DNA from: Nitrospinaceae bacterium
GTDB taxonomy: Bacteria > Nitrospinota > Nitrospinia > Nitrospinales > VA-1
Assembly: GCA_016763735.1 (NCBI GenBank)
Contig: JAESTE010000078.1
Coordinates: 1-10,502, forward strand
Length of the DNA: 10,502 nt
Direction: 5' to 3'
The stretch's first letter is position 1. Each line of letters starts with the position of its first letter. Of the stretch, positions 1-5,182 are shown in pieces. A program made the translations under genes and the position numbers. Below the pieces are notes generated by a model. That model was not told the DNA's origin, made no database searches, and worked only from the letters and a program-made list of their open reading frames with translations.

Positions 1-39
1 AGTGGATATAAACTTGTCCAAGAGTCAAGAAGTGAAACG

Positions 40-140
40 AAATGAACGACCCCGCCGCAAGCAGACGGGGTATCCCAAAAATATTTTTATTTAACAGGCG
101 TGGCAAGCCACGGGGAATTAAACCCACTTTGTGGGATTAA
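40..140 (+). repeat. Hairpin-rich intergenic repeat, copy A (101 bp)
   Basis: This copy is 99/101 identical to the reverse complement of 2418-2518 and clearly related to 9946-10044 (reverse complement). It begins AAATGAACGACC and ends GTGGGATTAA. In order it contains a stem ACCCCG (49-54)/CGGGGT (66-71), the self-complementary 12-mer AAAAATATTTTT (77-88), a perfect stem CGTGGC (99-104)/GCCACG (107-112) with an AA loop, and a stem CCCAC (123-127)/GTGGG (131-135) with a TTT loop. It ends 25 nt before the aldolase start codon, so the aldolase promoter must lie inside the repeat or to its left. It resembles a REP/MITE-type non-coding element. I do not recognise a named family. Confidence 0.9.
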
Positions 141-165
141 AGACAAAAAATAATTTAGGAAAATT

Positions 166-2226
166 ATGGAAAACAAATGGAATGATTCCGCGGCTAAGGC
201 TGCGATTGAACAATATAGCGATGTCCATGAAGATATTGCTCTTCGTGTCTATACCTCCCGTTTGATTGGGGCAGACCCTTCACTCGTGCTTCATGGCGGC
301 GGAAACACCTCGGTGAAATCCCGAACCAAAAATAAGGTGAATGAGGAAGTCGATGTTCTTTATGTCAAAGGTAGCGGATGGGACCTGGACACCCTGGCAC
401 CTCCCGGGCTTCCCGGTGTTCTTCTCGACCATCTTGTTAAATTGCGAGATTTGGATTCTCTGAGCGATGAAGATATGGTCAACGAACAGCGAACGCATTT
501 GCTGGATGCCTCCTCGCCCAACCCGTCTGTTGAGACCCTGTTACATGCATTTTTGCCGCATAAGTTTATCGATCATTCCCATGCCGATGCCAGCCTGATC
601 ATCGCCAATCAACCGGACGCAGAAAAAATATGCCGGGAGATTTTTGGCGAAACCATTGGTATGGTTTCTTACATTATGCCGGGGTTTGCATTGGCAAAGG
701 CGGCGGCGGAAATTTACGAAAAAAATACAAAAGTAGAAGGGCTGATGTTGATCAATCATGGTCTGTTCACTTTTGGTGCAACCGCTAAAGAAAGTTACGA
801 TCGACATATTGATGCAGTGACCAAAGCCGAAGCATATATAGCGAAAAATTCCCCCAAGGCATTAAACCCGCTTGAAGGGCCTGCAGTTAGTGCTAGCGAA
901 AAAGAGTTACTTAAAGCCTTGGCTCCTGTGCTGCGTGGTTTGTATGGACTGAAGTCCGAAAAAAACTGGGTGGTGCACCATAGAAAAGACGAGAAAGCCA
1001 AAGCGTTTGCCTCCAGTGAAGAATGCGTTACATGGTCGCAAATAGGGACAGCTACCCCCGACCATGTGATTCGCACCAAACAGAAACCGCTTTTATTGAA
1101 CTTGCAACAATGGCAAGACGAAGATGCATTGCGCGAAGAAGTTGCCTCTGCATTAGAAACGTATTACGAAAATTATCACCACTATTTCAAAACCAATAAG
1201 GATGCTAAAGGCGCTGATAAAACGGAATTGGACCCGTTACCTCGAGTTTTGCTGGTTGCAGGGCTAGGTTTATTGACCATCGGCAAAACGGTTAAAGAAA
1301 CCAAAATCGCGGCAGATATTTATCAACACACGATAGACATCATTCATAAATCGTTTTCCGTTGGAGACTACGCACCTCTGAAGTCAGATGACTTGTTTGA
1401 TATGGAGTACTGGTCTCTCGAACAGGCGAAGCTGGGGAAAAGTAAAGCCCCTCTACTACAGGGCAAAGTGGCTTATATTACCGGAGCCGCATCAGGGATT
1501 GGTCTGGCAACAGCAAAACTGTTTGCCGATCAGGGGGCGAATTTATATCTGGCAGATTTGAACGCTGACAAACTTAATGTGGCGGCAGATGCGATTCGCG
1601 AAAAATATAAAGTGGGTGTTACCGCAGAGGTGTTAAACGTGGTTGATGAAGATGCGGTGAGGCAGTCGTTTGTAGAAGTGGTTGCTAACTATGGCGGCGT
1701 AGATTTTTTAATATCCAACGCCGGGAATGCCGTGCAAGGTGCGATAGGCACGGTGGATATGAAAATCTTGCGGCAAAGCTTTGAGTTAAACTTTTTTGCG
1801 CATCAGGTGTTGGCCTCTGAAGCGGTGCGTCTGTTTATGATCCAGAAAACCGGCGGAGTATTATTGTTCAATGCATCCAAGGCGGCGTTCAATCCGGGAA
1901 AAGATTTTGGTCCCTACGCGTTGCCGAAAGCAGCAATGGTGGCTTTGACCAAACAATACGCTTTAGACTACGGCCAGTTTGGAATCCGCTCAAACGCCAT
2001 CAATGCCGATCGCATTCGCACCTCTCTTTTTTCAGAAGAGGTTGTTACCGAACGCGCCGCAGCACGAGGCCTTTCTGCCGATGATTATTTCAAATCCAAT
2101 TTGTTACAACTAGAAGTGTATGACACCGATGTAGCGCAGGGGTTCCTTAGCCTCGCTCTCGCAGAAAAAACCACAGGCAGCATTCTCACCATCGACGGCG
2201 GCAACATAGCCGCCAGCCCCCGCTAA
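166..2226 (+). CDS. Bifunctional class II aldolase / short-chain dehydrogenase (rhamnulose-1-phosphate aldolase-type)
   Basis: This 686-residue cytoplasmic protein has two domains. The first (about 15-400) is a class II aldolase/adducin domain with a GGGNTS phosphate-binding stretch (44-49), the metal-ligand motif HSHAD (137-141) and a further NHG histidine (His198). The second (about 430-686) is an SDR domain with the nucleotide-binding motif TGAASGIG (439-446), NAG (518-520), and the catalytic Ser571 with Tyr584-x3-Lys588. Length and order match the family that cleaves L-rhamnulose-1-phosphate to DHAP and lactaldehyde and then oxidises lactaldehyde. No rhamnose kinase, isomerase or transporter is nearby, so the true sugar phosphate is uncertain. 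The ATG is preceded by TAGGA (156-160) at good spacing. The gene stands alone on its strand and is bracketed by inverted copies of the 101-bp repeat. Confidence 0.9.
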   Translation: MENKWNDSAAKAAIEQYSDVHEDIALRVYTSRLIGADPSLVLHGGGNTSVKSRTKNKVNEEVDVLYVKGSGWDLDTLAPPGLPGVLLDHLVKLRDLDSLSDEDMVNEQRTHLLDASSPNPSVETLLHAFLPHKFIDHSHADASLIIANQPDAEKICREIFGETIGMVSYIMPGFALAKAAAEIYEKNTKVEGLMLINHGLFTFGATAKESYDRHIDAVTKAEAYIAKNSPKALNPLEGPAVSASEKELLKALAPVLRGLYGLKSEKNWVVHHRKDEKAKAFASSEECVTWSQIGTATPDHVIRTKQKPLLLNLQQWQDEDALREEVASALETYYENYHHYFKTNKDAKGADKTELDPLPRVLLVAGLGLLTIGKTVKETKIAADIYQHTIDIIHKSFSVGDYAPLKSDDLFDMEYWSLEQAKLGKSKAPLLQGKVAYITGAASGIGLATAKLFADQGANLYLADLNADKLNVAADAIREKYKVGVTAEVLNVVDEDAVRQSFVEVVANYGGVDFLISNAGNAVQGAIGTVDMKILRQSFELNFFAHQVLASEAVRLFMIQKTGGVLLFNASKAAFNPGKDFGPYALPKAAMVALTKQYALDYGQFGIRSNAINADRIRTSLFSEEVVTERAAARGLSADDYFKSNLLQLEVYDTDVAQGFLSLALAEKTTGSILTIDGGNIAASPR

Positions 2227-2262
2227 GCGGCGAACCGCCGCTGGTAATGGGTCGATACCCGT
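2226..2262 (+). terminator. Tandem hairpins on the aldolase stop codon
   Basis: A perfect 7-bp stem AGCGGCG (2226-2232)/CGCCGCT (2236-2242) with loop AAC begins at the last base of the TAA stop. A second short stem, GGGT (2249-2252)/ACCC (2257-2260), can be extended to six pairs with one wobble. No U-tract follows, so this is not a canonical intrinsic terminator. It may stabilise the 3' end of the mRNA or act with the T-rich stretch near 2340-2350. Confidence 0.4.
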
Positions 2263-2280
2263 AAAGCTAAAAAGTTATCA

Positions 2281-2408
2281 AGCCTTTTACTATAGGTTCT
2301 CAAATACTGCTTTCTTCACTAAAGCTTCTGGATAGAAGTATTTTTATTATTCCCCCTGATAAGGGGGATACAGGGGGTTGCTTGTAGAACCTCTATAGGC
2401 TAAAGACT
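2281..2408. repeat. Imperfect inverted-repeat (MITE-like) element, 128 bp
   Basis: The left end (CTATAGGTTCTCAA, 2290-2303) matches the reverse complement of the right end (CTATAGAGGTTCTACAA from 2398-2382) with small gaps. The match continues outwards as AGCCTTTTA against AGTCTTTAG. Inside lie a weak stem CTTCT (2325-2329)/AGAAG (2334-2338) followed by T-rich sequence, and a perfect stem TCCCCCT (2351-2357)/AGGGGGA (2362-2368) with a GATA loop. The C5/G5 hairpin resembles intergenic repeats seen in many bacteria. There is no coding capacity, and only one copy lies in the window. Together with the stop-codon hairpins and repeat copy B it fills most of the gene-free stretch 2227-2553. Confidence 0.45.
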
Positions 2409-2417
2409 TGCGCTTGG

Positions 2418-2518
2418 TTAATCCCACAAAGTGGGTTTAATTCCCCGTGGCTTGCCACGCCTGTTAAATAAAAATATTTTTGGGATACCCTGACTGCTTG
2501 CGGCGGGGTCGTTCATTT
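2418..2518 (-). repeat. Hairpin-rich intergenic repeat, copy B (101 bp, inverted relative to A)
   Basis: The minus strand reads as copy A with only two substitutions in 101 positions. Both fall in one arm of the ACCCCG/CGGGGT stem, weakening it. The CGTGGC/GCCACG and CCCAC/GTGGG stems and the AAAAATATTTTT palindrome are intact. It lies 35 nt downstream of the stop codon of the minus-strand molybdoenzyme gene and in the same orientation as that gene, and it separates that gene from the convergent aldolase gene. Confidence 0.9.
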
Positions 2519-2553
2519 GAGGGTCTGATGGCATAGGTGGTTCGCATCGAAAA

Positions 2554-3291
2554 CTAATAATCCGTGATTTCTCCACCTGAGATGCGGCGGGGTTCTTTGC
2601 CGAATTCAAGCGGGTGATCGGTGCCGGGAAGGATGGTGCCATCGGGTGAGTAGGGGCCTATCTTGCTCCACGTTCCCGCCTGATGTTCGGACACATATTC
2701 CATTTCCAGAATCGCTTTCGGATTTTTATAACCGTATTTGGAAGGCGCGATCAAGCGTAAGGGGAACCCATGTGCGTCGGTGAGCGGTTTGCCGTTCATC
2801 GAATGCGCAAGAATAACTCGATCCTGATTTAATGCGGTGCGCGATAGATATTCCTTATATTCATCGGCGCAATGAAAGAGAATCCCTTTAGCGTTGGGCT
2901 GGGGTCGAACGATTTGTTCTAGTTCGTGAATAGAAAACCCAGACCATTGTGCGCGTGCGGACCAGCACTCAACGCATTTCATACGTGAAGATTGGGTGGT
3001 TGAGGTGAATGATTTGAAATGTTCCAGCGTGAAAGATTGCGGCGCATCACAAAGTCCGGTTATTTTCAGTTGCCATGTTTTGCCGTTGATGCGGCGCATG
3101 GGTTTCCAGAAATTGATGTAGAAATTTTTATATTCTCCCTCACGAGTTTTACCTATGAAATCGGTGCCTTCGTATGTATGAAGTTCTTTTGCATGGGTTG
3201 AGCCGCGAAACCAGCTCCAGAAAATGAGAGTGGTGGCCCAGAATCCACGTTGAAGAAAAAGACGGCGGGTAAATTTTTCTAACGTGCGCAT
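2554..3291 (-). CDS. Tat-exported molybdopterin-dependent oxidoreductase (sulfite oxidase/MsrP fold)
   Basis: This 245-residue protein starts with a twin-arginine signal: basic residues, TRRLFLQ (8-14), then a hydrophobic stretch to about residue 29. The rest looks like the sulfite-oxidase-type molybdopterin domain. CVECWS (106-111) fits the conserved Moco-ligand pattern C-V-E-x-W-S, making Cys106 the likely molybdenum ligand. A GYKNPKAI stretch (about 186-193) is also typical. By family it would be a periplasmic reductase or oxidase; MsrP-type members reduce protein methionine sulfoxide. It is shorter than MsrP (about 330 aa) and no MsrQ-like haem membrane subunit is adjacent, so electron donor and substrate are unknown. 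It overlaps the upstream SUMF gene by 13 bp, with AGGA before the ATG inside that gene, indicating co-transcription. Confidence 0.8.
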   Translation of the reverse strand: MRTLEKFTRRLFLQRGFWATTLIFWSWFRGSTHAKELHTYEGTDFIGKTREGEYKNFYINFWKPMRRINGKTWQLKITGLCDAPQSFTLEHFKSFTSTTQSSRMKCVECWSARAQWSGFSIHELEQIVRPQPNAKGILFHCADEYKEYLSRTALNQDRVILAHSMNGKPLTDAHGFPLRLIAPSKYGYKNPKAILEMEYVSEHQAGTWSKIGPYSPDGTILPGTDHPLEFGKEPRRISGGEITDY

Positions 3292-3932
3292 CGAAATCCT
3301 ATAAATGGCAATCGGTTTGATGAAGCAACTAGATTGCGGTCAAATGTTTTGCTGAATTCGTATTCTAGGTGGAAGTTCCAGAGTCCACCACGTGTTATTT
3401 TTTTTCCTTCGACTTCGCTTGTTGTCCATTCCCAGACAGAACTTGCCATATCGCGGACGTTATAGGGAGAGACGTCCTTTTTGTTGAGTCCGATCCGACG
3501 TTTGATTAGGCCTGAGTGGAAGGGATGCGCTTTTTTTCTTAGCGGTTTGTTACCCCAGGGGTAGAGACGTGCATCTTCTCCACGTGCGGCCTTTTCCCAT
3601 TCCGCTTCTGTAGGCAACCGTTTGCTCATTTTCAGACAATAAGATTGTGCTTCCTGCCAGGATATATCTGTAACGGGGTGGGGGGCTGCCCCTTTCCAGA
3701 AGGGATGCTCAGGGAACTGTATTGCAAATTCTTCGTTGGTGACTTCGTAAATATCTATCCAATAGTTCTCCAGATACATACTGTGTTGCGGTGGGGCGTA
3801 GCGGTCACTGTCGTTTCCCATCACAAACGGCCCAGCAGGTATTTCAACCATTTTAGATGAAAAAACAGGGCCGGGGTAAAAAGCCAATGTTATTGATGCC
3901 CATGTGAAAAAGGTTTTTACCACGTTATTCAT
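3279..3932 (-). CDS. Exported SUMF1/formylglycine-generating-enzyme-fold protein
   Basis: This 217-residue protein starts MNNVVKTFFTW with a hydrophobic signal to about residue 25. It then shows the FGE-sulfatase (SUMF1) signature: MVEIPAGPFVMG (28-39), PVTDISWQEA (86-95), LPTEAEWEKAARG (106-118), YPWG (124-127), SPYNVRDMASSVWEWT (155-170), RGGLW (181-185) and the terminal GFRCAR. Near the C-terminus only the GFRC cysteine is visible; a second nearby cysteine, as in true formylglycine-generating enzymes, is not. Catalysis of that type is therefore doubtful, and a binding or assembly role is more likely. It is shorter than usual for the family. AAGGAG sits two bases before the ATG. It is the first gene of a two-gene unit with the molybdoenzyme, and both products are predicted to be exported. 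Confidence 0.82.
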   Translation of the reverse strand: MNNVVKTFFTWASITLAFYPGPVFSSKMVEIPAGPFVMGNDSDRYAPPQHSMYLENYWIDIYEVTNEEFAIQFPEHPFWKGAAPHPVTDISWQEAQSYCLKMSKRLPTEAEWEKAARGEDARLYPWGNKPLRKKAHPFHSGLIKRRIGLNKKDVSPYNVRDMASSVWEWTTSEVEGKKITRGGLWNFHLEYEFSKTFDRNLVASSNRLPFIGFRCAR

Positions 3933-3952
3933 TTCTCCTTTTTTGACAAAAC

Positions 3953-3961
3953 ATTATCACA
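3953..3961 (-). promoter_or_regulatory. Candidate extended -10 promoter for the SUMF/molybdoenzyme unit
   Basis: On the minus strand the sequence reads TGTGATAAT, an extended -10 (TGn plus GATAAT), 20 nt upstream of the SUMF start codon. No convincing -35 hexamer is present, as is allowed for extended -10 promoters. The 153-bp gap at 3933-4085 separates two divergent units and must hold both promoters. Confidence 0.35.
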
Positions 3962-4016
3962 ATACAGGTCAGAGGGCAGGTTTTGAATTAATGCATCAAA
4001 ATTACTGTGTTTATGG

Positions 4017-4044
4017 TTGACATGTAAAATTGATTTGTTAGTGT
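4017..4044 (+). promoter_or_regulatory. Candidate promoter for the nucleotidyltransferase/HTH pair
   Basis: A perfect -35 hexamer TTGACA (4017-4022) is followed after 16 nt by TAGTGT (4039-4044), which keeps the three most important -10 bases. An overlapping AT-rich TTTATAT is just downstream. The predicted start would give a leader of about 35 nt before the ATG at 4086, which has AAGGAA (4075-4080) at suitable spacing. Confidence 0.35.
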
Positions 4045-4085
4045 TTATATGCTATTGCAGTGATTTCTAGGGATAAGGAATTGCT

Positions 4086-4508
4086 ATGAAAAAAGAAGGG
4101 GTAATCCTGAAAGCTGGGATACATGAGTTAACGCTCAAAGAGGTCGAAAAGAAATTTTGTTTTAACGCGCACAGAAAAGCCCTTTTTAAGGGGCTGAAAA
4201 AAGTAGTCCGCCATTTAATATCAGTCGGGGCCGGTGATATTTATATTGATGGCAGTTTTACAGGTGATAAAGAGTTTCCCAGCGACATAGACGGTTGTTG
4301 GGTGGCCTCTGATGATTTGAAGATGGAAAAGATCGACCCGGTATTGCTGGATTTTTCCGGCAGTCGTAAGAGAATGAAAGAAAAGTTTGGTGTTGATTTC
4401 TTTATTGCAGATTGGACTGAATCGGGAAGTGGCGAACCGTTTCTGGAGTTTTTTCAAACGGATCGCGATGGCAATCGTAAGGGAATTGTAAAAATAAAGA
4501 GGGAATGA
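4086..4508 (+). CDS. Small nucleotidyltransferase-fold protein (DUF6932-like), candidate toxin
   Basis: This 140-residue soluble protein contains DGSFTGDKEFPSDID (55-69), which fits the polymerase-beta-type nucleotidyltransferase pattern G-S-x(9)-D-x-D: Gly56-Ser57, then Asp67 and Asp69. A third acidic position is likely at Asp104 in GVDFFIADW. All three metal-binding carboxylates are thus present, which predicts transfer of a nucleotide to RNA or protein. No other domain is visible. The next gene, 25 nt downstream on the same strand, encodes an HTH protein. NTase-plus-regulator pairs are known in toxin-antitoxin and abortive-infection modules such as AbiE, although there the regulator gene comes first. 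The substrate is unknown. The family assignment rests on the motif and my recollection of the family, not on a search. Confidence 0.65.
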   Translation: MKKEGVILKAGIHELTLKEVEKKFCFNAHRKALFKGLKKVVRHLISVGAGDIYIDGSFTGDKEFPSDIDGCWVASDDLKMEKIDPVLLDFSGSRKRMKEKFGVDFFIADWTESGSGEPFLEFFQTDRDGNRKGIVKIKRE

Positions 4509-4520
4509 CCTAGGGTCATT
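4504..4520. promoter_or_regulatory. 17-nt palindrome at the NTase/HTH junction
   Basis: AATGACC (4504-4510), TAG, GGTCATT (4514-4520) is a perfect 7-bp inverted repeat with a 3-nt centre. It overlaps the NTase stop codon (TGA, 4506-4508) and ends 13 nt before the HTH start codon. No T-tract follows, so it is unlikely to be a terminator. It has the size and symmetry of an operator for a dimeric HTH protein, or it could form a small mRNA hairpin limiting translation of the second gene. Confidence 0.5.
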
Positions 4521-4533
4521 CAGACTGAGAAAA

Positions 4534-5004
4534 ATGATTAGAAATGAAAAGCAATTTAAAATTACCAAGAGGAAACTGAAAGATTTAGAGAGGTCGTTAA
4601 AAGTTTGTGGGGAAGGAAAACACCCGAGCAAAATTATTCGCAAGGCTATGTTGGATTCAATAAAGTCTTTGATGGGCGACCTTGAAAAAGAAATCAAGGA
4701 GTATGAAAAGCTGAAGAATAAAAAGGTTCCTACTTTAAATTTTGAGTCTTTGAAAGACCTTCCAGATATTTTGGTGCGTTCTAGGATTTCGCATGGTATG
4801 ACGCAAAAGCAATTGGCAGATAAGTTGGGTATGCCTGCAACGCAGATTCAACGTTATGAATCTGAGGATTACCGTCGCGTCAGTTTTGGGACTTTGCTGG
4901 ATATTTCTCGCACATTACAATTGGATTTGGATAAAGGCACGAAAGCCAGAATTGAATATGGTGGTGCATCCAGAAAAACGAAAAAGCCTGTCAAGACAGC
5001 ATAG
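4534..5004 (+). CDS. XRE/Cro-type helix-turn-helix protein, candidate antitoxin
   Basis: This 156-residue protein has a charged, probably helical N-terminal part (about 1-63, with a likely coiled coil near 45-63). A Cro/C1-type HTH domain follows (about 78-130): RISHGMTQKQLADKLGMPAT then QIQRYESEDYRRVSFGTLLD fits the five-helix fold, with QIQRYES as the recognition-helix end. The C-terminus is basic (RKTKKPVKTA). It probably binds DNA and represses its own operon. The helical N-terminus could be the surface that binds the upstream NTase. The ATG at 4534 has only a weak GAG upstream, so translation may depend on the preceding gene. The stop is followed directly by TTTTT. Confidence 0.75.
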   Translation: MIRNEKQFKITKRKLKDLERSLKVCGEGKHPSKIIRKAMLDSIKSLMGDLEKEIKEYEKLKNKKVPTLNFESLKDLPDILVRSRISHGMTQKQLADKLGMPATQIQRYESEDYRRVSFGTLLDISRTLQLDLDKGTKARIEYGGASRKTKKPVKTA

Positions 5005-5051
5005 TTTTTGCATTAGGTCTGAAAATCTAGAATCAGAGAGAATTTGTCAAG

Positions 5052-5090
5052 TCTGGATCGCCACATCGCCTTCGGCTCTTCGCGATGACG
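5052..5090. repeat. GATCGCC...CGCGATGAC dispersed palindromic repeat
   Basis: The stretch TCTGGATCGCCACATCGCC, then TTCGGCTCTTCGCGATGACG, has the layout of a widespread bacterial intergenic repeat (GGATTGC...TCGC...GCAATGAC type, with a central TTCGGCTC core). It folds as ATCGC (5057-5061) with GCGAT (5082-5086) and an inner GCC (5068-5070)/GGC (5074-5076) stem closed by TTC. It is non-coding. This is the only copy in the window, and the assignment is by resemblance. Confidence 0.5.
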
Positions 5091-5094
5091 CGCG

Positions 5095-5120
5095 GAGGGG
5101 CTTACCCCTTCTTGTTAATA
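5095..5120 (+). terminator. Possible terminator after the HTH gene
   Basis: The stem AGGGG (5096-5100)/CCCCT (5105-5109) with loop CTTA is followed by TTCTTGTTAA, a loose T-rich tail. It could end + strand transcription from the NTase/HTH pair, whose stop is at 5004. A further hairpin, GCGAT (5129-5133)/ATCGC (5137-5141), follows. The U-tract is poor, so this is tentative. Confidence 0.35.
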
Positions 5121-5165
5121 TGCTCGATGCGATTGTATCGCCTTAAAAGCCCGGACCTATTACCC

Positions 5166-5182
5166 GCAGCCGGTGGCTGCTA
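5166..5182 (-). terminator. Hairpin on the guaA stop codon
   Basis: On the minus strand a perfect 6-bp stem GCAGCC/GGCTGC with loop ACC begins at the last base of the TAG stop (coordinates 5180-5175 and 5171-5166). No U-tract follows. The geometry copies the hairpin on the aldolase stop codon at 2226-2242. Confidence 0.4.

Noticed and set aside
1..39. 3' end of an upstream gene or the aldolase promoter
   Set aside because: Only 39 bases are available before repeat A; no clear stop-codon context or -35/-10 pair could be supported.
2418..2642. Minus-strand reading frame through repeat B, encoding GIPKIFLFNRR; similar frames occur in copies A and C
   Set aside because: The shared peptide follows from the repeated DNA. 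The frame overlaps the molybdoenzyme gene, has no ribosome site of its own, and the repeat diverges by indel and stem-related changes rather than in codon fashion.
4221..4697. 158-aa minus-strand reading frame opposite the NTase/HTH pair
   Set aside because: It spans two well-supported + strand genes and their junction, shows no recognisable motif, and is a shadow of their coding bias.
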